This document shows positions 26,245 through 35,812 of a stretch of 64,000 nucleotides of DNA, piece after piece. The DNA comes from Bacteroidales bacterium (GTDB lineage: Bacteria > Bacteroidota > Bacteroidia > Bacteroidales > VadinHA17), in the NCBI GenBank assembly GCA_021371855.1, contig JAJFVL010000008.1:117720-181719 (forward strand), written 5' to 3'. The stretch's first letter is position 1, and each line of letters starts with the position of its first letter. The translations under genes and the position numbers were made by a program. Under the pieces are notes generated by a model. That model searched no databases and was not told the origin of the DNA. It worked only from the letters and a program-made list of their open reading frames with translations.

Positions 26245-27252
26245 TCAATTACCTTTGAATATCTCTTCGGAATTCATGAGTAAATCGACATACTGCGCTC
26301 TCTCATAAACAAACGGATCATCCTTAATGTTCTTTTTTGACAGTTTACCTCTAAACTCATCGATACCATTATAATTTTTACTTTCCATCCATTCAGCCAA
26401 TTCTTTTTTAATATTTTTAATTTGTTTCAAACCGTTTAAATATAATGTACTTACTACCTGCACACAGGATGCTCCCGCCAGGATAAGCTTAATTACATCT
26501 GCACCGGTAAATATCCCGTGACTGGAACATATGTCAGCTTTGATATTTCCGAATAAAAGACCTGCATATCTCAAAGATTTCCTGTAGTCGCCTTTATTAC
26601 TCAGTTTAAAGGAATTGACATGTTTTTCACTTGTAACATTTATATCGGGCTGAAAGAAGGAGTTGAACAGTACAAACGCGTCTACTCCGGTTTCGTCAAG
26701 CTTTTTTATAAAATTAAGAATATTAGAATAGTCAGGACCCAACTTTACACTTACTGGTATTGTGATATTTTTCCTGATCTCTCTCACAATATTGATCTGC
26801 TCGTCTTCTACATTTTTTGCATCCCTGTCAAAATCCACCGGAGTCTGGTAGAAATTCAGTTCAATTCCATCTACCCCGGTTTCGCTTAATAAGCCGGCAT
26901 ATTTGATCCAGATTTCATTATTTACTGCATTAAGGCTGGCTATCAATGGAACGGATAAGTTTTCCTTGATTTTTCTTATATTCAACAGATGTTCATCAGG
27001 TCCAGCATGTTCAATATGCGGATGCATTGTTATCATTTCTGCATATATATCGTCAAATTCAGTAAGCTTTTCATCCAGTTGAAATCTCTCCAGCTGAATC
27101 TGTTCCTCGAACAACGATTTATATACAATTGCTCCGATACCAATTTCTTCTGCTTTTTTAAGATTATCCAGATCAGCGGTCATATTAGACGCTCCTAATA
27201 TTATGGGATTATTTATTTCAATACCCATATACTTTGTTTTAAGATCTTTCAT
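26245..27252 (-). CDS. Dihydroorotate dehydrogenase-like flavoprotein
   Basis: A 335-residue TIM-barrel FMN protein. It shows the DHOD-family strand starts MGIEINNPIILGASNMT, VPLIASLNAVNN, VDGIELNFY, IPVSVKLGPDYSN and AGASCVQVVSTLY. The DHOD catalytic Ser/Cys loop motif is not clearly present, as in the divergent DHOD-like family common in Bacteroidota, whose substrate is unproven. So assignment to pyrimidine synthesis is not safe. The frame extends 21 codons upstream; the ATG at 27252 fits the family start. It is the last gene before a 200-base spacer. Confidence 0.85.
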   Translation of the reverse strand: MKDLKTKYMGIEINNPIILGASNMTADLDNLKKAEEIGIGAIVYKSLFEEQIQLERFQLDEKLTEFDDIYAEMITMHPHIEHAGPDEHLLNIRKIKENLSVPLIASLNAVNNEIWIKYAGLLSETGVDGIELNFYQTPVDFDRDAKNVEDEQINIVREIRKNITIPVSVKLGPDYSNILNFIKKLDETGVDAFVLFNSFFQPDINVTSEKHVNSFKLSNKGDYRKSLRYAGLLFGNIKADICSSHGIFTGADVIKLILAGASCVQVVSTLYLNGLKQIKNIKKELAEWMESKNYNGIDEFRGKLSKKNIKDDPFVYERAQYVDLLMNSEEIFKGN

Positions 27253-27454
27253 TGATTTGATTTTAATCTGATTGTCAATTATGTTGAACGTAAATATGGA
27301 AAAGGTTGCAAACAATAAAAACTGATTGAAAATGAATTTGATATAAACAATCCTTTGCCATTTTAAATTGGTGTGGTTCTGATCAGACAGGAATAAAGCA
27401 GTTAGTTTTCTTGCTGTATTTTATAACTTCAACCGGGCAACTTTATCCTCATCT

Positions 27455-27853
27455 TTAACGTTTTCTTTGATCCGTTTCTTTTCTGCTGAAAACATGTCTG
27501 AAAATAACCTGAATAAACGATCTGATAATGTCAGAGTGTCGTTCCATAAAATTTGTAACACCAAGCTGCAGAACAGAGCCTAGAAGTTTTCTAAGCAAAT
27601 TCCCTGATTTACCGGCAATTATTTTTTTTGAGATAATCCCGCTGGCTAAACTCATGGCAGTACCTGTTATGTCATTGATCAGGTATGGAGATGCAGATAT
27701 ATCCTTCAGTGCGCTCCTGAGAAGATTAATCGGCTTTAAACTTTCATATGTAAGATAGAGCTGTTCTTTCAGTAGCTTTCCCTTGGCAGCTTGTTCAGCT
27801 TCCAGCAATTGAATTGCATTTTTAAGAGCGGCAGTGGAAGTTATGTTTTGCAT
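27455..27853 (-). CDS. Hypothetical protein of the holin/YtxH stress cluster
   Basis: A 132-residue, mostly helical basic protein. An amphipathic helix (LKNAIQLLEAEQAAKGKLLKEQL) is followed by a Gly/Ala/Ser-rich middle (GTAMSLASGIISKKI) that could associate with membranes. Such proteins commonly sit downstream of a holin-like gene in Bacteroidota, as here (6 bases after it). Function unknown. Confidence 0.7.
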   Translation of the reverse strand: MQNITSTAALKNAIQLLEAEQAAKGKLLKEQLYLTYESLKPINLLRSALKDISASPYLINDITGTAMSLASGIISKKIIAGKSGNLLRKLLGSVLQLGVTNFMERHSDIIRSFIQVIFRHVFSRKETDQRKR

Positions 27854-27859
27854 GTTATT

Positions 27860-28201
27860 TTACTTGAGCAATTTCTTAATTATATAGTTACAGAAAAGCT
27901 TTTTAAGCCATTTATGCATAAAGAAATGCATAACAAACCCTGCAATACCATAGAAAGCTGCTACAGCAAAGAATCCATAACAGGTTTTACCAAGAATTTC
28001 GCCGAGCCAGAAAGCTAATCCCAGATTAAAAAATAGAATGAATGATCCGGTCAGGATAATAACAATAAAATGAGGTATGAAAGAGGAAACAAAATCCGAT
28101 GTTTTGTCCAGTGTTTTAAGTTTTACTAATTCATAACTTGCTTTACCGTACTCAGTAGCTCGTTCCAGAAGTGATTCAATCAATTCCTGTTTGTTTTCCA
28201 T
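27860..28201 (-). CDS. Phage holin-like / DUF1469 membrane protein
   Basis: A 113-residue protein with a charged N-terminal helix (LIESLLERATEYGKASYELVKLKTLDKTSDFVSS) and two TM helices (about 43-65 and 72-94). It matches the DUF1469/Actinobacteriophage-holin-like pattern found beside YtxH proteins. It is probably a cell-envelope stress protein and not a phage gene: no phage genes surround it. It is part of a minus-strand cluster with 28241, 28727 and 27455. Confidence 0.78.
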   Translation of the reverse strand: MENKQELIESLLERATEYGKASYELVKLKTLDKTSDFVSSFIPHFIVIILTGSFILFFNLGLAFWLGEILGKTCYGFFAVAAFYGIAGFVMHFFMHKWLKKLFCNYIIKKLLK

Positions 28202-28240
28202 AGTTTCGGTTATAAATGGATTCTATCAACCTGTCAAAGT

Positions 28241-28651
28241 TCAGTTTCCTTCTTTTAATGTATTTTTTGCAATAGCAAGAAGAAACACCGTCTCTTCCAT
28301 TGTCGTAAGTCTGTATTTTATCTTCTCATGAAGTGTCAGCAATTGTCCTTTATTAAGAATAATTGATTTATTCCTGGTCTTAAGCTCCATCTTTCCCTCA
28401 ATTACTTGAAAACTAACTGAATCCGCTGATTGAGAAGACCGGATTTCTGTTCTGTCATGTAATACAGTAAGCAGAATTTGTCTGTTGGGATTTTTCAAAA
28501 GGATCATTGAATTCAGGTCCCCCTTTGCCCAGGAACAACTATGTTTCAAATTTTCTATTAACACAGGCAAATCGAAAGCTGGCAATAAGGAAACAAGTGA
28601 CTTATTATCATTTGAAAAGGGATATCCTGTATCAAACATTTCAAATTCCAT
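28241..28651 (-). CDS. Cupin-like small protein
   Basis: A 136-residue protein whose middle, VSFQVIEGKMELKTRNKSIILNKGQLLTLHEKIKYRLTTMEETVFLLAI, has the beta-strand and glycine pattern of a single cupin barrel (about residues 75-130). The His/Glu metal ligands of catalytic cupins are mostly absent, so it may be a sensor or a binding protein. It lies between the YtxH and holin-like genes and is probably co-transcribed. Confidence 0.7.
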   Translation of the reverse strand: MEFEMFDTGYPFSNDNKSLVSLLPAFDLPVLIENLKHSCSWAKGDLNSMILLKNPNRQILLTVLHDRTEIRSSQSADSVSFQVIEGKMELKTRNKSIILNKGQLLTLHEKIKYRLTTMEETVFLLAIAKNTLKEGN

Positions 28652-28726
28652 AACACTATCCCATTCATAATGTTAAAACTGGTTTAAAACATTTCAAACA
28701 CCGGCAGTTTTCACATAAATTTTCAC

Positions 28727-28972
28727 TTATTCCGGTTTTGTCTGAGCCTGTTCAGTAAAATCAGAAGCTTCTTCCTTTACCTTTTCTAATTTTTCGGAGA
28801 TGTTCTCAATAAATTCATTGAATTTTTCCTTTAATCCGTCCACAAAGTCCTCTCCCTTTTTAGATAATCTTTTTCGGGTATTCCAACCCGTATCAGGAGC
28901 AAACAACACCCCTAATAATGCACCGACAGCAACACCAGCCAGTACGCCTAATAATACTTTTCCTTTGCTCAT
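28727..28972 (-). CDS. YtxH domain-containing protein
   Basis: An 81-residue protein. The N-terminal Gly-rich hydrophobic segment GVLAGVAVGALLGVLFAPDTG is the YtxH signature, followed by a long charged helix (about 40-75) rich in Lys and Glu. YtxH proteins are general-stress, membrane-anchored proteins. It is the likely first gene of the small stress cluster at 27455-28972. Confidence 0.87.
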   Translation of the reverse strand: MSKGKVLLGVLAGVAVGALLGVLFAPDTGWNTRKRLSKKGEDFVDGLKEKFNEFIENISEKLEKVKEEASDFTEQAQTKPE

Positions 28973-29372
28973 AATTAAAATTTTTACAATCGTTATTAAA
29001 ATGTTGAGATAAAAAGACTTTACATCTATTTATAAACCAGCGTAGTATTATATTACATAAAACAAATCCCAAAAAATTATATGCATATTCTGCCCGACAG
29101 GGGCAACACATTGGAAGATTATTGAATATTTGATTTTTCCAGGTCCTTCAGGGACGTAAAAGGCCCGATCTGTTAAAGTAAAATTATGCAGGGAAATAAT
29201 TTTCATTTGTAACAATTTTTATAAGCCTATGAGCAGATTATTACAAATACAAAATCAATTCATATGCAAAGTTATGCTTTCCGATTCAATTAACATTTAC
29301 AAAAATTCGTGAATGTTTTACTTCATTCACAAATTCGATGGAGTGTAAATTTCAATTCAATTATATACAGTT
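28973..29372. other. Non-coding spacer with small palindromes
   Basis: A 400-base gap with no plausible gene. It holds the two short palindromes at 29091-29155 and a 7-bp hairpin (GTGAATG/CATTCAC, 29309-29330). It should include the promoter of the YtxH cluster. The 5' portion of the adaptor pseudogene is missing from it. Confidence 0.55.
29091..29155. repeat. REP-like pair of short palindromes
   Basis: TGCCCGACAGGGGCA (29091-29105) and GTCCTTCAGGGAC (29143-29155) are two small hairpins 37 bases apart in AT-rich non-coding DNA. The layout resembles intergenic palindromic repeats of Bacteroidota. Confidence 0.45.
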
Positions 29373-29926
29373 GTAAACACCGGTGATTACGTCTCGCAGG
29401 GAACACCCTTATTTAAAATTGCCTACCTTTCCAGAGTTTGGATTTTATTTGATGCCTATGAAAGTGATCTTCAGTTTTTGCGCAGAGGAGAAAAGATTTC
29501 ATTTACTCTTCAGGCCTTACCTGGAATAGATCATTCCGGGACTATAGCATTTATTGACCCTGTAATTGATCCGGTACCAGGGTTGCAAAGGTCAGAGTTG
29601 AAACAGGAAATCAATCAGGTAAACTAAAACCTGAGATGTTTGCCTCCGGAATTGTCTTATCATCTCCTGACGAATACCAAAATAACATAATTATTCCCCG
29701 CTCTGCAGTTTTATGGACAGGCAAGCGCTCCATTGTTTATGTAAAACAGCCGGATGATGATGAACCTGTTTTTAAGATACGTGAAATTGGGCTGGGCCCG
29801 ATGCTTGGAGAAAGTTATATAGTTACTGATGGTCTGTCTGAAGATGAAGAGATTGTTACCAGCGGCACTTTCAGCGTCGATGCAGCTGCCCAGCTGGAAG
29901 GAAAACACAGCATGATGAATCCATGA
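29373..29926 (+). pseudogene. Remnant of a CusB/CzcB-type RND efflux adaptor (5'-truncated and frameshifted)
   Basis: From 29373 the frame reads VNTGDYVSQGTPLFKIAYLS, then VWILFDAYESDLQFLRRGEK and TIAFIDPVIDP, a close match to the barrel of CusB-type metal-efflux adaptors, and stops at 29625-29627. The continuation (TRVAKVRVETGN, LKPEMFASGIVL, then the membrane-proximal domain) is in another frame from about 29576. A one-base deletion near 29571-29576 explains it. The N-terminal third is absent, and no RND pump or outer-membrane gene is nearby. So this is a decayed fragment of a lost heavy-metal efflux operon. Confidence 0.85.
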
Positions 29927-30794
29927 GCAGTAGCAATCGATAAATCTGACCAACTATGACAACGACAGCACCTAAACCCGGGAACTTCGATGATTGCCAA
30001 TTGAGCTAATAACTCAAATTGTAAAATTCAGAGTTATTGAAAATCTGGAAAAATCAAAAAGCAAAATCAAAAAGAAATGACAGGCAGAATTACGTAAAGC
30101 CGTGGAATCAGCTCCTGTAAAGAGATTTTGTCTGGTCTCCATTGAAAATATCTGAGAGATATTTATTTGATTTTTATGTTATTGCAAATATTACTATTAT
30201 TTTTTCACAATAATCCCAAATAATTATTTGAAATAATATTTTGTTATATATTTGTTTGCGAAAAATTTTTATTTTAACACGTTGGGACAAGTTTTTTTCA
30301 AATATAAATCTGTTAGTCTGTTAGTGTTCTTTTCACTTTGGGTTGGAATTATATATTCCATTCCGGCAATACATTCCTCTCACTGAATCAAGGTCAACTA
30401 TTCCGGGTCAGAAAACTATCGTAGTAACTTCTTTACCTACATTGTCCGATTCAGGATTCAGGAGCATCAGCGCCTCTGTTCTTAATGAGGTAACGTATTC
30501 GAAGAAGTATTCTTCTTTTATTTCTAATCATAACATTCTCAAATCAAAGATATTTCATTTCAGTCCTTTGATCAATCAGCTTCAGATTTGATTTATTCTC
30601 CTTTTAGTTTTACGCACCTTTCTGCATTGTGATTTGACATTCTGTTTGTTCAAAACACAATTGATCAGGAATGTTATGTCAGTATCACATTCTTTACCCT
30701 GATCTAAGCATCTCAATTACAGGTCGTAAGGCAAAATCTTCATCATTTGTTTGTTGGAATTCGACAGGAACAATCATCTCTAATATTCTTACAT
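29927..30794. other. Long non-coding region upstream of exbB
   Basis: About 870 bases without a convincing gene. A TATATTTG -7-like box sits at 30247-30254, with a TTTG at 30227-30230 but a spacing of only 16. An 82-codon frame at 30343-30591 has no recognisable domain and is probably spurious. The first 200 bases may be further debris of the lost efflux operon. Confidence 0.5.
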
Positions 30795-31451
30795 ATGATT
30801 CTCACATTAATAACTTCAAACCCGACAGTGACCGGATCACCTGATCAGGTTAACAATCTGCTTGATCTACTGATGAAAGGAGGAGTAATCATGATTCCTA
30901 TTGCTCTCCTATCAATAATAAGTGTCTATCTATTCTTTGAAAGATACTCATATATTAAAAATAAATCAGCTATTGATAATGGGCTAGTCCATTCCATTGT
31001 TATGGAGTTAAAAAATGGCCATAAGGACAAAGCGTTAATTTATATTCAAAATAATCATTCATCAATAGGTAGAATTCTGGAAAGCGGACTCGAAAAGGTT
31101 GGTAACCCGATTACCGAAATCGAAAGTAATATTGAGTCTGCAACCAATCTTGAGATCACCAAAATGGAAAAAGATACAGGATACCTTGGGATTATAGCAG
31201 GTATTGCCCCCATGCTGGGATTTATAGGAACAATTGCGGGTGTGATAAAAATATTCTATGACATCTCGCTAGCCGATAATATCAGTATTGGAATAATCTC
31301 CACCGGATTATATCAAAAAATGATTTGCAGCGGAACAGGATTATTTGTTGGAGTATTGGCTTATACTGCATATCATATTTTGCAAATGAAGATAGACAGA
31401 TATACTATAAATCTGCAGGAATCGCTCATTCAATTTTTAAAAGCTTTATAA
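30795..31451 (+). CDS. MotA/TolQ/ExbB proton channel family protein
   Basis: A 218-residue inner-membrane protein with three TM helices (about 22-44, 130-152 and 172-194). It contains LGIIAGIAPMLGFIGTIAGVIKIF and the TGLYQKMICSGTGLFVGVLAYTAY segment typical of ExbB. With the adjacent ExbD it would form a proton-driven motor energising TonB-type transport. No tonB gene is nearby, so the partner is unknown. The frame extends 16 codons upstream, but the ATG at 30795 is preferred. Confidence 0.9.
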   Translation: MILTLITSNPTVTGSPDQVNNLLDLLMKGGVIMIPIALLSIISVYLFFERYSYIKNKSAIDNGLVHSIVMELKNGHKDKALIYIQNNHSSIGRILESGLEKVGNPITEIESNIESATNLEITKMEKDTGYLGIIAGIAPMLGFIGTIAGVIKIFYDISLADNISIGIISTGLYQKMICSGTGLFVGVLAYTAYHILQMKIDRYTINLQESLIQFLKAL

Positions 31452-31452
31452 A

Positions 31453-31848
31453 ATGAATATAAAACGGAATATACGTTTTAAGCCGGAAGTGAGCACTTCG
31501 TCATTAAATGACATTATGTTTTTTTTGCTTCTTTTTTTTCTGATTGTATCTACTCTGAGTAATCCGAATGTGATAAAAGTGCTTCTACCTAAATCAGAAG
31601 CAACTCAAAGCATTAATAAGCAACAGGTAAACCTTACTGTTACAGCAGATAAGAAGTATTTTATAAATAAACAGGAGATTCCATTGGCACAATTGGAACA
31701 AGGAATAAAAACTCAGATTGCAAACATTGAAAATCCTACAATTATACTGAGGTTCGCTAAAAGTCTGAGCGTACAGGATCTTGTGGATGTTCTTAAAATC
31801 GGAGTCAAACTAAATATTAAAATGGTTATGGCAACAGAGAAAGTATAA
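31453..31848 (+). CDS. ExbD/TolR biopolymer transport protein
   Basis: A 131-residue protein. A short cytoplasmic N terminus precedes one TM helix (about 21-38: DIMFFLLLFFLIVSTL, with the proton-carrying Asp in LNDIMF). A periplasmic domain follows, with the usual NLTVTADKKYFINKQEI strands. It pairs with the ExbB-like gene, one base apart, in a two-gene motor unit. Confidence 0.9.
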   Translation: MNIKRNIRFKPEVSTSSLNDIMFFLLLFFLIVSTLSNPNVIKVLLPKSEATQSINKQQVNLTVTADKKYFINKQEIPLAQLEQGIKTQIANIENPTIILRFAKSLSVQDLVDVLKIGVKLNIKMVMATEKV

Positions 31849-31954
31849 ATGATAATTATTTAAAATGCAAACAATAATATTGTCATATATATCTGATTAT
31901 CTATGTATTAAATTTAATTCAATTAATTTCATTATTCACTTAATATTTTAAATT

Positions 31955-34234
31955 ATGGTTAGTTTACCGGGGGCAACCCCATTTGAGATCGTGGCGCTCT
32001 GGATTGTGCTGTTGATAGCATTTTTAGGGCTTGCCTATGCGATGTTCCTTCGAAAGCAGGTATTGGCTCACGATAAAGGAACAGAAAAGATGCAGGATGT
32101 TTGGAATGGGATACGCTTAGGAGCTAACGCGTATCTGAAAAGACAATTAAAAACTATTGTCCCTCTTATTTGCATTCTTACAGTAGTCCTTTTCTTATCA
32201 GTTTATGTGGTTCCGCCGTCAGATGAAGCAAAGTTGCGTTTTGCAGGTTATTCTGACCAGTCACTTAAACTGATTATGGGTTTTGGCCGTGCAATAGCAT
32301 TCGTTATGGGTTCTTGTTTTTCTTTGATGGTTGGCCAGTTCGGTATGAGAATGGCAGTTCAGGCAAACGTTCGTGTTGCTTCAGCATCAAGAAGAAGTTT
32401 TGGTGAAGCGCTCAAAATAGCTTATCGTGCCGGTACAGTAACAGGTATGCTTACTGACGGTTTAGGATTACTTGGTGGCACAGCGATATTCCTTATTTTC
32501 GGTGTTGCATCACCTGATACGCTGCTTGGATTTGGTTTTGGTGGCACGTTACTGGCCCTTTTTATGAGAGTCGGTGGTGGTATCTATACGAAAGCTGCTG
32601 ATGTAGGAGCTGACCTTGTAGGAAAAGTCGAAGCCGGACTTCCGGAAGATGACGAAAGGAATGCTGCAGTTGTAGCTGACCTCGTTGGCGACAATGTTGG
32701 TGACTGTGCCGGTATGGCTGCAGATATATTTGAATCATATGAAGTAACAATAGTCTCAGCCTTAATACTCGGAGTTGCACTGTTTACCCAGACTCATGAA
32801 CTTACATGGATTATTTTCCCGCTTATTGTAAGAGGCATCGGTGTTTTCTCTTCAGTAATAGGAACCTACCTTGTAAAGGTTAATAAAAATTCAGAAAGCC
32901 ATAATGCACTTGCAGCAATTAACAAAGGTTTCTATTCTTCAGCTGCAATAAGTATTTTATTATTCGGAATTGTATCATATTTCTATCTTCATGACTGGCG
33001 TTCATTCTTATCGGTTGTAGTCGGTATTTGTCTTGCATTAGCACTTGATGAAATCACAAAACGTTTTACAGATGGAAAATATCGTCCTGTAAGGGAGATT
33101 GCAAAAAATTCAAAAACAGGTTCCGCAACCCTCTTATTAAAGGGATTGAGCTACGGATTTGAAGCTGCTGTATGGCAGACAATAGTGATTGCTGTCACAA
33201 TTTTCTGTTCAATCATGATATATCATGGGATGCCAGTTACTTATATTCTTTATGGAGTTGCAATGACGGGTATCGGAATGCTTACTCTTACCGGGAACAA
33301 CGTAGCCATGGATGCATTTGGACCTATCGCTGACAATGCAAACGGTATAGGTGAATTGTCACATCTTGATAAGGAATCACGTAGGATAATGGACGCACTC
33401 GATTCAACCGGAAATACTACCAAAGCTATTACAAAAGGTGTTGCTATTGGTTCTGCAGTAATTGCTGCAGTTTCATTGTTCGGATCTTTCATTACCGATG
33501 TAAGCAAAGTTCAGATCCAGGCAGGACTTGATCAGGCAGTATCATTGCTCGGTACCGGAATACGTATTTCTGTTCCGATGATATTTGTCGGATTCCTTAT
33601 TGGTGGAGTCATTCCATGGTTATTCTCTTCGCTTACAATAAATGCTGTAACACGAGCTGCTGCACAGATAGTCGATGAAGTACGCCGTCAGTTCAGAATT
33701 CCTGGTGTTCTCGAATGGAAAGTAAAACCCGATTACCAGAGAGCTGTTGATATTTGTACTATATCATCACAAAGAGAGCTTATTCCATTGGCCTTGATCG
33801 GAGTGGTGTCTCCTGTTTTTGTCGGAAGCTTGTTGGGTGTTGAAGCCCTTGGAGGTTTCCTTGCCGGAGTAATCCTTTCAGGACAGATGCTTGCAGTATT
33901 TATGTCAACTTCAGGTGGTGCGTGGGATAACGCTAAAAAAACCATCGAAGACGGCCTTTATGGTGGTAAAGGATCTGAAGCTCACAAGGCTGCAGTTGTT
34001 GGTGATACTGTTGGAGATCCTCTCAAAGACACAGCAGGACCAGCTCTTAACCCAATGATAAAGGTTATAAACATGGTTTCACTACTTTGCGCTCCGGTCC
34101 TTGTTGTTTATGAAATGCCAGGGCATTCTCATGCCGGGATGATAGTATCAGGAATTTTGTGTCTTGCGATTATTGTCGGATCAATTATGTTTTCTAAAAA
34201 AGGTGGATTTCGAAATCAAACTTTTGAATATTAA
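31955..34234 (+). CDS. hppA: Membrane-bound proton-translocating pyrophosphatase (K+-independent type)
   Basis: A 759-residue, roughly 16-helix ion pump hydrolysing PPi. The substrate-site motifs are DVGADLVGKVEAGLPEDDERN, VGDNVGDCAGMAADIFE and, near the C terminus, GDTVGDPLKDTAGPALN. The residue deciding K+ dependence is Lys490 in GNTTKAITKG; family knowledge links Lys to K+-independent H+-pumping enzymes and Ala to K+-dependent ones. It probably salvages PPi energy as a proton gradient, beside complex I genes that use or build the same gradient. A strong terminator follows. Confidence 0.95.
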   Translation: MVSLPGATPFEIVALWIVLLIAFLGLAYAMFLRKQVLAHDKGTEKMQDVWNGIRLGANAYLKRQLKTIVPLICILTVVLFLSVYVVPPSDEAKLRFAGYSDQSLKLIMGFGRAIAFVMGSCFSLMVGQFGMRMAVQANVRVASASRRSFGEALKIAYRAGTVTGMLTDGLGLLGGTAIFLIFGVASPDTLLGFGFGGTLLALFMRVGGGIYTKAADVGADLVGKVEAGLPEDDERNAAVVADLVGDNVGDCAGMAADIFESYEVTIVSALILGVALFTQTHELTWIIFPLIVRGIGVFSSVIGTYLVKVNKNSESHNALAAINKGFYSSAAISILLFGIVSYFYLHDWRSFLSVVVGICLALALDEITKRFTDGKYRPVREIAKNSKTGSATLLLKGLSYGFEAAVWQTIVIAVTIFCSIMIYHGMPVTYILYGVAMTGIGMLTLTGNNVAMDAFGPIADNANGIGELSHLDKESRRIMDALDSTGNTTKAITKGVAIGSAVIAAVSLFGSFITDVSKVQIQAGLDQAVSLLGTGIRISVPMIFVGFLIGGVIPWLFSSLTINAVTRAAAQIVDEVRRQFRIPGVLEWKVKPDYQRAVDICTISSQRELIPLALIGVVSPVFVGSLLGVEALGGFLAGVILSGQMLAVFMSTSGGAWDNAKKTIEDGLYGGKGSEAHKAAVVGDTVGDPLKDTAGPALNPMIKVINMVSLLCAPVLVVYEMPGHSHAGMIVSGILCLAIIVGSIMFSKKGGFRNQTFEY

Positions 34235-34242
34235 ATAAGTAT

Positions 34243-34281
34243 AAGAGACTGTCTGATAATCTCAGACAGTCTCTTAAAAAT
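34243..34281 (+). terminator. Intrinsic terminator after hppA
   Basis: AAGAGACTGTCTGA and TCAGACAGTCTCTT form a perfect 14-bp stem with a 5-base loop, with A-rich sequence after it. It begins 8 bases after the hppA stop. Confidence 0.85.
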
Positions 34282-34423
34282 TTACAGATTGTTAACTTGC
34301 TGCTTCGGTTGATAAATAAAAAGATTTATATTCGTGCGGTTTTCATTTATACGTTTTTTTTCGTGTAAAGTAAAAAATAGTATAATTTTAATCGATTATT
34401 ATTCACATTAAATAGCTGATATA

Positions 34424-34774
34424 ATGAACAATGAATGGCTGATTATTTTTTTCCTCATCGGAGCCATTTTTGTAGGAGTGGTTCTTATCCTGTCAGGAAT
34501 AATCGCTCCAAGATCAATAAATCCCCAGAAATTTGAACCTTATGAATGTGGAATTCCCACAGAGGGGGGTACCTGGCTTCAGTTCAATGTCGGATATTAT
34601 ATGTTCGCGATCCTTTTTCTCGTTTTCGACGTCGAAACAGTCCTTGTATTTCCCTGGGCCGTAGTGATGAAAGAGGTTGGCATGGCTGCATTTATAGAGA
34701 TAGTGATATTCTTTTTCATCCTGGGCCTTGGCTTATTGTATGCCTGGAAAAAACATGCGCTGATATGGGAATAA
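34424..34774 (+). CDS. nuoA: NADH-quinone oxidoreductase subunit A
   Basis: A 116-residue membrane subunit with three TM helices. It carries the [35 protein letters not shown] signature of NuoA/ND3 (Cys and Asp/Glu loop near quinone). It is the first gene of an eleven-gene nuo operon. The coding end overlaps the nuoB start by 10 bases. No clear TAnnTTTG promoter is visible in the 150-base leader. Confidence 0.95.
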   Translation: MNNEWLIIFFLIGAIFVGVVLILSGIIAPRSINPQKFEPYECGIPTEGGTWLQFNVGYYMFAILFLVFDVETVLVFPWAVVMKEVGMAAFIEIVIFFFILGLGLLYAWKKHALIWE

Positions 34775-35322
34775 AAGGAATGAAATACGATGAGTTCGGG
34801 GATAATGAAAGCCTTGAACTTCTCAGGGAATCCGGCTCAAATGTTCTTTTAACAACTATTGATGATGTCATCAACTGGGGAAGAAAGAACTCATTGTGGC
34901 CACTGACATTTGCCACAAGCTGCTGTGGTATTGAAATGATGCAGACAGGGGCACCAAAGCATGATTTCGCAAGATTCGGAATGGAAGTGTACAGAGCCAG
35001 CCCGCGACAGGCAGATGTTATTGTTGTAGCCGGTACCATTGTTAAAAAAATGGCTCCCGTTCTGAAACGTCTTTACGATCAGATGTCGGAACCAAAATAT
35101 GTTGTGGCAATGGGAGCATGTACCATTACGGGTGGCCCGTTTTTCCTTCACTCGTACAGCGTAGTCAATGGTGTCGACAAGATCATCCCTGTCGATGTTT
35201 ATATACCGGGATGTCCTCCCCGTCCTCAGGCTCTGTTATATGGGATGCTCCAGCTTCAGCGGCTTATAGAGACCCAGACAATAGAGTCGAGGAAGAAAAG
35301 AAATGCTTCACACAATTACTAA
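34765..35322 (+). CDS. nuoB: NADH-quinone oxidoreductase subunit B
   Basis: A 185-residue peripheral subunit holding the terminal 4Fe-4S cluster N2: tandem Cys in [11 protein letters not shown], plus Cys in GACTITGG and [11 protein letters not shown]. The same frame is open far upstream within nuoA, but homologues begin near [14 protein letters not shown]. The ATG at 34765 overlaps nuoA by 10 bases; 34780 is the alternative. It transfers electrons to quinone next to NuoD. Confidence 0.95.
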   Translation: MGIKGMKYDEFGDNESLELLRESGSNVLLTTIDDVINWGRKNSLWPLTFATSCCGIEMMQTGAPKHDFARFGMEVYRASPRQADVIVVAGTIVKKMAPVLKRLYDQMSEPKYVVAMGACTITGGPFFLHSYSVVNGVDKIIPVDVYIPGCPPRPQALLYGMLQLQRLIETQTIESRKKRNASHNY

Positions 35323-35356
35323 TAGCAACTTCCTGTTTTCAGAAAACTGATTATCA

Positions 35357-35809
35357 ATGGATAAAATACCATTAGCAGAATTTATAAAATCACTCGACAG
35401 TGATCTTGAGATAAAAGAAGGGAAACAATTTACAGAAGTAACAGTACCTCCATCGAAATTACATTCATTGGCCAGTCAACTCCGAGAGAACGATGAGACT
35501 CTGTTTGATTTTCTGGATTGTATTACCGGTGTGGACTATGGACATGATCTGGGTGTAATTTATCACCTTTACTCTACAAAATTCAGGCATACAGTAGTGC
35601 TTAGAACCCGTACTGCCGACAGAGAGCATCCTCAGTTCGATTCTGTGTCGGATATATGGGAAGCTGCCAATTTACATGAGAGAGAAGCGTTTGATCTTCT
35701 TGGAATAAAATTTGCCAGTCATCCTGACCTTAGAAGACTTTTTCTTAACAGTTCATGGGGGTTCCCGCTTAGAAAAGACTATGTTGACAATGATATTATT
35801 ACCTGGTAA
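35357..35809 (+). CDS. nuoC: NADH-quinone oxidoreductase subunit C
   Basis: A 150-residue subunit with FDFLDCITGVDYGHDLGVIYHLYS and the signature WEAANLHEREAFDLLGIKFASHPDLRRL of the 30-kDa subunit. It is separate from NuoD (not the fused nuoCD form of E. coli). It forms part of the peripheral arm that supports NuoB/D. It ends 3 bases before nuoD. Confidence 0.94.
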   Translation: MDKIPLAEFIKSLDSDLEIKEGKQFTEVTVPPSKLHSLASQLRENDETLFDFLDCITGVDYGHDLGVIYHLYSTKFRHTVVLRTRTADREHPQFDSVSDIWEAANLHEREAFDLLGIKFASHPDLRRLFLNSSWGFPLRKDYVDNDIITW

Positions 35810-35812
35810 TTT

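Noticed and set aside
27860..28201. Prophage, suggested by the holin-like gene
   Set aside because: No capsid, terminase, portal or lysin genes nearby; this holin-like family is common in cellular YtxH clusters.
30343..30591. An 82-codon open frame before exbB
   Set aside because: No recognisable domain, low-complexity Ser/Ile-rich product, and it sits in an AT-rich non-coding region; treated as spurious.
34546..34764. Long N-terminal extension of NuoB inside nuoA
   Set aside because: This part is nuoA read out of frame; NuoB homologues start near [11 protein letters not shown].
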